A DNA stretch of 13,203 nucleotides, taken from an uncultured Caryophanales bacterium (GTDB lineage Bacteria; Bacillota_I; Bacilli_A; RFN20; CAG-826). Below the pieces are notes generated by a model. The model did no database searches and was not told the origin of the DNA. It saw only the letters and a list, made by a program, of their open reading frames with translations. Below are positions 6,455 through 12,933 of the stretch, one piece after another. The stretch covers positions 1 through 13,203 of the forward strand of contig CAMGZN010000021.1 of assembly GCA_946183335.1 (NCBI GenBank). Reading direction: 5' to 3'. How positions within the stretch are numbered: the stretch's first letter is position 1; each line of letters begins with the position of its first letter. Both the position numbers and the translations under genes were made by a program.

Positions 6455-6962
6455 ATTCAATGTCTTTTTTCGCGTTATTTTTGTAATAACAGAAACGGAT
6501 TTTGTATCCGTTATCGTCAATTGGTTTTGATTCGGACAAACACTCAAATGTTTCGATTTCATCGATATTATCAAAGAAGAGCTCGGCTCTGCCGTCGGAG
6601 TCAACTTTGGTTAAGTAGACCCCATCAACATAAGGTAATGTTTGATGGTAAATCGAAGCACCTCCGATAACAAACACATCTTCTTTGGAATGCTCCTTAA
6701 TTAAACGGAGGAACTCTTGGAAATCATGAACATTCACCACACCTTCATAGTTATGCGACTTGTCCTGACTTAAAACAATATTTGTTCTCTTTGGAAGAGG
6801 TTTTTGACCTGGGAACGAGAGCAAGGTGTTTTCACCCATCGCGACAGCGTGACCTTTAGTCTTCTCCCGGAAGAACTTCATATCTTCTGGTAGATGAAAG
6901 AGGAGATCGTTTCTCTTACCGATCCCAAACTTTTTGTCAACACAGAGAATAGAGTAAATCAT
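6453..6962 (-). CDS. folA: dihydrofolate reductase
   Basis: Cytosolic enzyme of 169 residues reducing dihydrofolate to tetrahydrofolate with NADPH, which recycles the dihydrofolate produced by the thymidylate synthase encoded just upstream. Visible signatures: GIGKRNDLLFHLPEDMKFF (13-31) with the catalytic acid at Asp27, VAMGENTLLSFP (40-51, cofactor region; MGEN where MGRK/MGRH is commoner), LPKRTNIVLS (56-65), and the second cofactor loop VIGGASIYH (98-106). Length is typical. The ATG is 8 bases after the thyA stop and has no recognisable Shine-Dalgarno, so translation probably depends on coupling. The terminator overlaps its stop codon. Confidence 0.95.
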   Translation of the reverse strand: MIYSILCVDKKFGIGKRNDLLFHLPEDMKFFREKTKGHAVAMGENTLLSFPGQKPLPKRTNIVLSQDKSHNYEGVVNVHDFQEFLRLIKEHSKEDVFVIGGASIYHQTLPYVDGVYLTKVDSDGRAELFFDNIDEIETFECLSESKPIDDNGYKIRFCYYKNNAKKDIE

Positions 6963-6970
6963 AGATTTAA

Positions 6971-7801
6971 TTAGATGGCGACAGGAATTTTCTTATCGAG
7001 TGGTTCGTATTCGTAGTCAACGAGCTTAAAGCTATCCACGGTGAAATCATAGAAGTTCTTGATTGATTTATCCATAATGAGCTTTGGAGCTGGATGCTGT
7101 GGCTTAGCGATGATTTCTTTGACTAAATCAACGTGGCGATCATAGATGTGGGCGTCAGCGATGACATGAACAAGTGTTCCTGGTTTTAAACCAGAGACTT
7201 GAGCAAACATCATTAATAATAATGAATATTGCAGAACATTCCAGTTGTTCGCGGTAAGCATGTCGTTACTTCTTTGGTTAAGAATACCGTTCAAGGTATC
7301 TCCACTGACGTTAAAGGTCATCGAGTAAGCACATGGATAAAGACCCATTTCGTGAAGGTCTTCAAAGTTATAGATGTTAGTCATGATTCGTCGGGATTGT
7401 GGATTGTGTTTTAAGTCATATAGAACACGGTCAACTTGGTCGAATTCACCTTCTGGGTAGATGCTCTTTTTAGCAAGTTGGTAACCATAGGCTTTACCAA
7501 TGGAGCCATTTTCGTCGGCCCAAGAATCCCAAATATGACTTTTTAAGTCATGAATGTTGTTGGATTTCTTTTGCCAAATCCAAAGTAATTCGTCTAAGCA
7601 GGATTTGAACGCTGTACGACGAATAGTGAGAATTGGTAATTCTTCTTGAAGATTATAACGGTTAACAATACAGAATTTTTTAACGGTGTGGGCTGGGGTT
7701 CCATCTTCCCAATGAGGACGAACTTTTAAGTCAGTATCCCAGAATCCGTTCTCTAAAATATCTTTCATGTTTTCCACAAAAATTTGATCAGCACGGGACA
7801 T
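6971..7801 (-). CDS. thyA: thymidylate synthase (ThyA type)
   Basis: Methylates dUMP to dTMP using methylene-tetrahydrofolate, giving dihydrofolate. The 276-residue protein has the ThyA landmarks (numbered from this start): RRTAFKS (61-67), SRRIMTN (136-142) for phosphate binding, the catalytic Cys157 in YPCAYSMTFNV, QRSND (176-180), and HIYDRH (218-223). The loop YPCAY replaces the commoner PPCH; this variant is known among Firmicutes-type ThyA. The ATG at 7801 is chosen over an upstream in-frame TTG (7831) because GAGGT (7815-7811) is 9 bases before it, residues from MSRADQIF onward match the family, and the -10 box lies within the longer reading. Forms an operon with folA. Divergent from the ATP-grasp gene. 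Confidence 0.95.
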   Translation of the reverse strand: MSRADQIFVENMKDILENGFWDTDLKVRPHWEDGTPAHTVKKFCIVNRYNLQEELPILTIRRTAFKSCLDELLWIWQKKSNNIHDLKSHIWDSWADENGSIGKAYGYQLAKKSIYPEGEFDQVDRVLYDLKHNPQSRRIMTNIYNFEDLHEMGLYPCAYSMTFNVSGDTLNGILNQRSNDMLTANNWNVLQYSLLLMMFAQVSGLKPGTLVHVIADAHIYDRHVDLVKEIIAKPQHPAPKLIMDKSIKNFYDFTVDSFKLVDYEYEPLDKKIPVAI

Positions 7802-7821
7802 AGTTTTTTTACCTCGCAAGT

Positions 7822-7850
7822 ATTGTAGCAAAATGAGTGCTATAAATTAA
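7822..7850 (-). promoter_or_regulatory. candidate extended -10 promoter of thyA-folA
   Basis: On the minus strand TGC-TACAAT (7830-7822) is an extended -10; TTAATT (7850-7845) is a weak -35 at 17-base spacing. Transcription would begin near 7815, right at the Shine-Dalgarno. Confidence 0.4.
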
Positions 7851-7889
7851 GAGAAATTAAAAAGTTCTTTCTTTTTTTAGAAAGAGGAA

Positions 7890-7895
7890 TATAAT
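7890..7895 (+). promoter_or_regulatory. -10 box of the ATP-grasp gene (near-leaderless)
   Basis: A perfect TATAAT ends 13 bases before the ATG at 7908. The predicted start near 7902 would leave a leader of about 6 bases. There is no Shine-Dalgarno in that interval, and the AAAGAGG at 7881-7887 is upstream of the predicted transcript. The -35 is poor. Confidence 0.45.
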
Positions 7896-7907
7896 AAGCC
7901 TCCAATT

Positions 7908-9086
7908 ATGAACTATATATTTATTTCTCCGAACTTTCCAAAAACATATCCACACTTTGTTTCTGAGTTAAGAAATGCTGGTGTGAATGTTTTAGGCATT
8001 GGTGATCAACCATTCGCAAGTCTTTCGGATGAATTAAAAAGCTCATTAACCGAATATTGTTTTGTTAGCGATCTAAACCGTGTGGACTGGATGATTAACA
8101 CAATTAGTTATCTCCAAAGTAAATACGGTCCAATTGATTTTATTGAATCAAACAATGAATACTGGCTAAGAAACGATGCCACCTATCGTGAATGGTTTAA
8201 CATTCAAAATGGAATGAGACCAGCTGATTTAGCAATTAGACAAAAGAAATCCACGATGAAGAAATTCTTCAAACATGCAGGAGTTAAAACTGCTCGATAC
8301 ATTATGGTTTCTTCTTTGAAGAAGTCGCTTACTTTTGTCAAAGAAGTTGGCTATCCAGTCTTTGCTAAACCAGACGCAGGTGTTGGCGCATCAGACACCT
8401 TTAAGATTAGTAACGAACAAGAGCTTCGTGAATTCCACAAAAATACTTTTAGTGAACCATACATCATGGAGGAATTCTTAGAAGGTTATATTACTTCTTT
8501 TGATGGTATCGCTGATGCAAAATCCAAAGTCGTGATGTGCTTTAACGAAACTTTCCCAACCCCAATCGCCGAAGTTGTCGCGAAGAATAAAGATGTTTAT
8601 TACTTTGCTAAGTCCAGAATGGACGAAAACTTCTATAAGATGGGTTGCAAAGTTGTTAAAGCCTTCAAGCTTCAACAAAGATGTTTCCATATTGAGTTCT
8701 TTGTTTTAACAAAAGATAAAGAAGGATTAGGAAAGAAAGGGGACGTTGTTGCTCTTGAAGCAAATCTTCGTTCACCAGGAGGAAATACCTCAGATCTTCT
8801 TAATCTCACATCAAATATTTCTTATTATAAAGCCTACGCGGATGTCATTGTTGGCAATAAAGTTTGTCCAGTATTTGATAGCAACCGAATCGCGGTGAGT
8901 GTGAATAGAAAGAAGGAAATAAATTACCTACATTCCAACCACGAAATCGAACAATTATTTGGCGAACACATCGTTGAACATGACACCTATCCAGAAGCTT
9001 TTAGAGCAGCGATGGGTGACGAGTATTATTTTGGTGTTTTTACCAATGATAAAGATGTTAAAACATTCGTTCACGAAAGAGAGTAA
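7908..9086 (+). CDS. ATP-grasp ligase of unknown substrate
   Basis: Cytosolic protein of 392 residues. An N-terminal pre-ATP-grasp alpha/beta part (about 1-110, beginning NYIFISPNFPKTYPHF) precedes an ATP-grasp fold: GYPVFAKPDAGVGASDTFKI (148-167) with Lys154 and a small glycine loop, YIMEEFLEG (185-193) with adenine-ribose contacts at Glu188/189, HIEFF (261-265), and the Mg-binding ALEANLRSPGG (282-292) with Glu284, Asn286 and Arg288. These residues predict an active enzyme forming an acyl phosphate and joining a carboxylate to a nucleophile. It resembles the carbamoyl-phosphate-synthase-like/PurK-like group, but it stands alone, divergent from thyA and convergent with the flippase gene, so the substrate is not indicated. 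Start codon lacks a Shine-Dalgarno and is close to a TATAAT, suggesting a leaderless mRNA. Confidence 0.85.
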   Translation: MNYIFISPNFPKTYPHFVSELRNAGVNVLGIGDQPFASLSDELKSSLTEYCFVSDLNRVDWMINTISYLQSKYGPIDFIESNNEYWLRNDATYREWFNIQNGMRPADLAIRQKKSTMKKFFKHAGVKTARYIMVSSLKKSLTFVKEVGYPVFAKPDAGVGASDTFKISNEQELREFHKNTFSEPYIMEEFLEGYITSFDGIADAKSKVVMCFNETFPTPIAEVVAKNKDVYYFAKSRMDENFYKMGCKVVKAFKLQQRCFHIEFFVLTKDKEGLGKKGDVVALEANLRSPGGNTSDLLNLTSNISYYKAYADVIVGNKVCPVFDSNRIAVSVNRKKEINYLHSNHEIEQLFGEHIVEHDTYPEAFRAAMGDEYYFGVFTNDKDVKTFVHERE

Positions 9087-9104
9087 AATATTTAAGATTT
9101 GCAA

Positions 9105-9134
9105 AAAAATAACCGCGAATTTGCGGTTATTTTT
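9105..9134. terminator. bidirectional terminator between convergent genes
   Basis: AAAAATAACCGC (9105-9116) and GCGGTTATTTTT (9123-9134) form a 12-bp stem with a 6-base loop, flanked by A and U tracts. It serves the ATP-grasp gene (+) and the flippase-like gene (-), and contains the latter's stop codon (9127-9129) and its last codon and a half. Confidence 0.9.
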
Positions 9135-10218
9135 CATTTTTAACAGGTTTTTGTTCTTCTATTTTTTTGGGCTCTATTTTATCTTCCTCAGCCTTCTCTT
9201 TTAACTCTTCCATAACCTGAGCATGAGGCTTATATTTTCGCCCAACAAGAACAAGGATAATACCAATGACAATATAAGTTAATTCACGGATACGATAAAC
9301 GATAGCCATTGGAGCAAACACCGCTGCTGAAACACCAATAAATCCAAGAGCTAAACTTGTACCAAATTCTCTTGATCCAGCTTGCATTGGAATAATAAAG
9401 AGGATGTTTCCAACAAGGGAAGCGGTAGACATGATAAGAATGCCATCAAAGTAAGAAACACCACCACCAGCAAAGAATTGGAGAAGCATGAAGTATTCGA
9501 AAGCTTCAAGCAAACGGGATGCATATTCAAGAATAATAACAGCCCAATATCGCCAACCTTCGTTACGGAAGGCGCGGATATTGTTATCGATACCAATGTA
9601 GGATTCTTTGTTCTTTTCAACTAATGGTTTTGTTTTTCTTCTAAGAAGAGGAATCTTTGCAATCAGTCTCATAAATGGATAAACAAATCCAATGTTACGA
9701 GCAAAGAAGGACCAAACAACCACTCCAAAAAGTAGAGCTCCAGCGATAATCAAAATGATTGTCACCCAGAGTGGACCTGGACAGCCATAGATAATATAAA
9801 GAACTGTGCCAGTCACCCAGAGCATGAAGTGGCCTAAGGCATAGAAAATCGAGAATGTTAATGTGGAAGATGTCGCTCTTTCCGTAGGGACATAACGACG
9901 TAGAGCCATAATTCGATATGGTTCACCGCCAATTAATCCAGCTGGCGTAACGTTATTGAGGGCAAAACCAGCAAGACAGATTCTGTACATTCTGTACATC
10001 TTTACATTCTTACTATCTTCTTTAAGGATGATTTTGTATGCGACAGCGTGGAGGAAATAAATCAAAACCCAGACCGCCATAATGCTAGCGAAAAGAAGAA
10101 GTGCTTTTGGTTCAATTAAAGAATTCCAGTCAACACTACTAAAATCAGTTTGCCAAATCATTAAGCCAATGCCGAGTAAACCGATAAAGAAGAAGATTAA
10201 ACGATACTTAAATTTCAT
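9127..10218 (-). CDS. LPG-synthase-TM/YbhN-family flippase-like membrane protein
   Basis: Polytopic membrane protein of 363 residues belonging to the lysylphosphatidylglycerol synthetase transmembrane (UPF0104, YbhN/AglD) family. About eight hydrophobic segments are seen. The family hallmark is present as NNVTPAGLIGGEPYRI (88-103), followed by ATSSTLTFSIFYALGHF. Only the membrane part is present; there is no MprF-type aminoacyl-transferase domain, and the C-terminus is a charged, Lys/Glu-rich cytoplasmic tail (about 327-363). Such proteins are thought to translocate or host modification of lipids or lipid-linked sugars. A strong AAAGGAGGG precedes the ATG, and the gene overlaps the end of the CDP-alcohol phosphatidyltransferase gene by 11 bases, so the two are translationally coupled and likely act on one lipid pathway. 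Confidence 0.85.
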   Translation of the reverse strand: MKFKYRLIFFFIGLLGIGLMIWQTDFSSVDWNSLIEPKALLLFASIMAVWVLIYFLHAVAYKIILKEDSKNVKMYRMYRICLAGFALNNVTPAGLIGGEPYRIMALRRYVPTERATSSTLTFSIFYALGHFMLWVTGTVLYIIYGCPGPLWVTIILIIAGALLFGVVVWSFFARNIGFVYPFMRLIAKIPLLRRKTKPLVEKNKESYIGIDNNIRAFRNEGWRYWAVIILEYASRLLEAFEYFMLLQFFAGGGVSYFDGILIMSTASLVGNILFIIPMQAGSREFGTSLALGFIGVSAAVFAPMAIVYRIRELTYIVIGIILVLVGRKYKPHAQVMEELKEKAEEDKIEPKKIEEQKPVKNEK

Positions 10219-11143
10219 TGAATCCCTCCTTTAGACATCTTTTCGCAAGTCTTTCATATTTCACAAGTAAGAAAATGCGAATACCTTCCAAGAAGATAAC
10301 ACAAACTGGGAAAATCCAGAAGGTCACCCCACAAAATAAAAGAATAAACAATAAATAGGTACGGAAGTTAAAGACTAATAAGTTAGTCAAACCGATTGAG
10401 AACCTGGAATTCTTTCTCCATGTTTCAGTAACTTTCTCTGGAATCACTCCACCATTTTCATCAATTCTTTGACGCAGTTTTTGGAAGTTTGGAGTCATTC
10501 TTTCCTGAGACTTAGTATAACTAAGATAAGATGAACAAATGAGATGTTTAAGTCCATGAGACTCTAATGCATCAATTTGTTTCTTTACACTTTCGCTTGT
10601 TGAGAATTCACAGTGTGAATTGTTGCTTAAATACATCCAAACTTGTTTGTAGTAGTCAGCTGTTCTAGCTTGTACAGCATGGAAATAGATTCCAACTGGA
10701 ACGGAAACAAACCAAATCCAGAAACTCCACGGAGTATTTGTGAATGGAATGTTCTCACTCATTAAGCGAACTGAGATACCAACATAGATTGCAAAATAAA
10801 CAAGTCCATCACCAAATCCGTCAAAGCATCTTCCATAGAAGCCACCTTTTCCACTCATTCTCGCTACTTGACCATCAGCACAATCAAAGATTGCTGAAAG
10901 AATGATTAAACAAACACCGGTGATTTCTAATGCTAGGTTGTGGAACGCAAGCATGACACCACCAGCGACACCAGTAATCATCGAGAACACCGTTACAACA
11001 TTTGGATGAAAACCAAGCTTGTTAAAAAGTTTCGCAAAGAGGATCGAGACCTTCTCTGTGAATACTGTGTCTAGTGGATCATTTAGTGTACGAGACTTTT
11101 GAAGACTCTTTTGTTCTTGTTTAATTTGTTCTGTCTTAGACAT
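10208..11143 (-). CDS. CDP-alcohol phosphatidyltransferase family protein
   Basis: Integral membrane enzyme of 311 residues that should transfer a phosphatidyl or phospho-alcohol group from a CDP-activated donor. The CDP-alcohol motif is complete: Asp87-x2-Asp90-Gly91-x2-Ala94-Arg95-x8-Gly104-x3-Asp108-x3-Asp112, all metal-binding and catalytic aspartates present. Hydrophobic helices flank it. Compared with the roughly 180-200 residues of simple family members this protein is long; a hydrophilic stretch of about 75 residues (roughly 168-245) lies between the central and last helices. PgsA and PssA are not favoured because of this length, but the acceptor alcohol cannot be read from the sequence. 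The ATG has a good promoter 10 bases upstream and no Shine-Dalgarno. It overlaps the flippase-like gene. Confidence 0.88.
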   Translation of the reverse strand: MSKTEQIKQEQKSLQKSRTLNDPLDTVFTEKVSILFAKLFNKLGFHPNVVTVFSMITGVAGGVMLAFHNLALEITGVCLIILSAIFDCADGQVARMSGKGGFYGRCFDGFGDGLVYFAIYVGISVRLMSENIPFTNTPWSFWIWFVSVPVGIYFHAVQARTADYYKQVWMYLSNNSHCEFSTSESVKKQIDALESHGLKHLICSSYLSYTKSQERMTPNFQKLRQRIDENGGVIPEKVTETWRKNSRFSIGLTNLLVFNFRTYLLFILLFCGVTFWIFPVCVIFLEGIRIFLLVKYERLAKRCLKEGFNEI

Positions 11144-11152
11144 ACGCTCAAT

Positions 11153-11180
11153 AGTATAAACTTTAAATTATATTTAACAA
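11153..11180 (-). promoter_or_regulatory. promoter of the CDP-alcohol transferase operon (leaderless)
   Basis: On the minus strand TTGTTA (11180-11175) and TATACT (11158-11153) are 16 bases apart. The -10 ends 10 bases before the ATG, so the transcript should start about 3 bases before the start codon (near 11146), with no room for a ribosome binding site. Confidence 0.6.
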
Positions 11181-11230
11181 GTATTAATTAGAAAGTGGAT
11201 TGTTTCAATTTCAATAAAAATTAAAACAAA

Positions 11231-11262
11231 AGAAAAAGGGTTTCGACAATGGAAACCCTTTT
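11231..11262 (-). terminator. terminator of the polytopic membrane protein gene
   Basis: On the minus strand, an 11-bp stem AAAAGGGTTTC/GAAACCCTTTT (arms 11252-11262 and 11234-11244) with a 7-base loop is followed by a U-rich run. It lies 15 bases after the stop codon of the gene ending at 11278. Confidence 0.85.
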
Positions 11263-11277
11263 AAAAATCAGTTTAAA

Positions 11278-12012
11278 TTATTGATTTTCACCAGCAATTT
11301 CTGGTTGATCTTGTGGTTGCTCGGCTGGTTGTTCTTGTGGTTGCTCGGCTTGTTGTTCAGCTGGTTGTTCTTCAGCTTTTGGTTCTTCTTTTTTACCTTC
11401 TTTTTTCTCAATTGGAGCTTCATCAATAAAGAAGTAGAGAATACCACCAATAAGTGTTACTGGGATGACAAGGTGAGCATTGAATTCATCAATAAAGACG
11501 GTCCAGGTAGCGTCTTGTTTTCCATAAACGACTAACCATAAGATTAAGGCAATAAAGGCCATTAATAATGCGCCCGCTAAAACGCACATAATGATTGGTC
11601 TGAATTCTTTCTTTAAAACATATTGAAGAATCGCAAAAACAATAACTGCTAATAAGCAGAGTCCGAAGAACACGGAGAAAACGGCTGCAGCAACATAGAG
11701 TGATGGTAGTCCATCAACAACCCATGAAGAAGTAGCAAGTTCGCCACGTGTCTTAGAAATGAGCCAGTATCCAGCTAAGATGGAGAAGACGATTTTTGCA
11801 GCTTCTTCCTTTTTTATAACTAACAAAACTGGAACAGCGGCTGTTGCTGCTAAAGTCGCAACTAAGACAATAATTCCGATAAATACTGGGAAAAATTCAC
11901 CACCGATATTTCCAAATTCGCTGAGTGCTGTAAGCGCAAAGACAAGGATGGAACCAATTAATAAAATTAAACGTGATGGTTTTTTAAATGTTTGGATGAT
12001 GTTATTTAACAT
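11278..12012 (-). CDS. unrecognised polytopic membrane protein with Gln/Glu/Pro repeat tail
   Basis: No family recognised. The 244-residue protein has about six hydrophobic segments (roughly 14-32, 41-66, 73-86, 102-133, 139-163, 180-196), then a charged, low-complexity tail (198-244) with octapeptide units around EQPAEQPQ. The tail should be cytoplasmic if the N-terminus is inside and there are six helices. Start at 12012 is chosen over one 13 codons upstream (12051) because GAGGAGGT (12028-12021) sits 8 bases before it. A possible -10, TATGAT, is at 12045-12040. It is a single-gene unit with its own terminator, divergent from the SDR gene. Low-complexity tails of this kind also occur on the zinc-ribbon protein of this window, but no homology between the two is implied. 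Confidence 0.8.
   Translation of the reverse strand: MLNNIIQTFKKPSRLILLIGSILVFALTALSEFGNIGGEFFPVFIGIIVLVATLAATAAVPVLLVIKKEEAAKIVFSILAGYWLISKTRGELATSSWVVDGLPSLYVAAAVFSVFFGLCLLAVIVFAILQYVLKKEFRPIIMCVLAGALLMAFIALILWLVVYGKQDATWTVFIDEFNAHLVIPVTLIGGILYFFIDEAPIEKKEGKKEEPKAEEQPAEQQAEQPQEQPAEQPQDQPEIAGENQ
11310..11357 (-). repeat. tandem 24-base repeat in the Q/E/P tail
   Basis: Two adjacent 24-base copies (11310-11333 and 11334-11357) differ at one position only; a degenerate third follows (about 11358-11381). Each encodes eight residues, so changes in copy number stay in frame. Confidence 0.75.
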
Positions 12013-12039
12013 GTTGTTCAACCTCCTCAACAAAATGTT

Positions 12040-12045
12040 ATCATA
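12040..12045 (-). promoter_or_regulatory. candidate -10 box for the polytopic membrane protein gene
   Basis: TATGAT on the minus strand would start transcription near 12033, leaving a short leader that includes GAGGAGGT. No good -35 at 16-18 bases; TTGTTT (12065-12060) is only 14 bases away. Confidence 0.3.
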
Positions 12046-12090
12046 CTTCATTATTTAGTAAACAAAAATAAGAAAAACACGACGGAATTA

Positions 12091-12099
12091 TGTTATATT
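12091..12099 (+). promoter_or_regulatory. extended -10 promoter of the SDR gene (leaderless)
   Basis: TGT-TATATT (12091-12099) is an extended -10 motif ending 10 bases before the ATG at 12109. The transcript should begin about 3 bases before the start codon. No Shine-Dalgarno is present and no good -35 is seen. Confidence 0.5.
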
Positions 12100-12108
12100 A
12101 GACATAAT

Positions 12109-12933
12109 ATGAAATCTGCTTTAATTACAGGTGCTTCTGGGGGCATGGGTTTAGCTACAGCCAAACACCTCATTTCTTTAGGTTACGAAGTTTATGGTTT
12201 AGATATCAAACCAACTGAAGAGTTTGAACACTTTCATTTTGTTGAAACTGACATTACAAAAGAAGAGTCTGTTTTGAAGTCTTTTGAAAATATTCAAAAG
12301 AAAGATATAAAGTTTGACGTAATTATCCACTTAGCTGGAATTTATGATTTGAATTCACTTGTAGAAATGAGTGAGGAAGATTTCATTCGTATCTATGACA
12401 TTAATGTTTTTGGAGTGTTCCGCATTAATAAAGCGTTTTTACCATTGCTAAATAAAGAAGGAAAAATCATTATCACCACGAGTGAACTAGCCCCGCTTGA
12501 TCCATTACCATTTACCGGCATTTATGGAATTACAAAAGCGGCACTTGATAAATATGCCTATTCATTAAGAATGGAACTACAACTTTTGGATTATCAAGTT
12601 GTTGTTCTAAGACCTGGTGCAATTGACACAGGATTATTGAGTGTTTCAGTAACAAGATTAAATGAGTTTAAAAGGAATACACAGCTTTATAAAGACAACG
12701 CGACTAAGTTTGATGAGATTGTTAATTCTGTTGAATCAAAGAAGATTCCTCCAGAGAAACTAGCAATGAAAATTGGTAAAATTGTTCAAAAGAAAAAAGC
12801 GCGATTTGTTTATAAAATCAATCGCAATTTCCTATTAAAATTACTAAATGCTCTTCCAAATCGTTTCCAAACTTGGATTATTAAAAAAATATTAACTAAA
12901 AAGGTAAAGGAGAAAAAAGATGGATCAAATTAA
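12109..12933 (+). CDS. short-chain dehydrogenase/reductase (SDR)
   Basis: Classical SDR of 274 residues. Cofactor motif TGASGGMG (7-14); Asp32 at the end of strand 2 (LDIK) favours NAD(H); HLAG (74-77) stands for the NNAG motif; Asn99 in DINVFG; catalytic Ser125, Tyr139 and Lys143 (YGITK); RPGAIDTG (168-175) after strand 6. The C-terminal 60 residues are basic and include two amphipathic or hydrophobic stretches, reminiscent of SDRs that touch membranes or act on lipophilic substrates, but this is weak. Its last 14 bases overlap the aldo/keto reductase gene. Substrate cannot be assigned. No Shine-Dalgarno; the extended -10 predicts a leaderless mRNA. Confidence 0.9.
   Translation: MKSALITGASGGMGLATAKHLISLGYEVYGLDIKPTEEFEHFHFVETDITKEESVLKSFENIQKKDIKFDVIIHLAGIYDLNSLVEMSEEDFIRIYDINVFGVFRINKAFLPLLNKEGKIIITTSELAPLDPLPFTGIYGITKAALDKYAYSLRMELQLLDYQVVVLRPGAIDTGLLSVSVTRLNEFKRNTQLYKDNATKFDEIVNSVESKKIPPEKLAMKIGKIVQKKKARFVYKINRNFLLKLLNALPNRFQTWIIKKILTKKVKEKKDGSN

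Noticed and set aside
7802..7831. Upstream TTG start for thyA
   Set aside because: The ATG at 7801 has GAGGT at good spacing and the conserved protein begins there; the predicted -10 box lies inside the extension.
7866..7886. TCTTTC/GAAAGA stem in the thyA/ATP-grasp intergenic region
   Set aside because: Short, A/T-rich and in a divergent promoter region where no terminator is needed.
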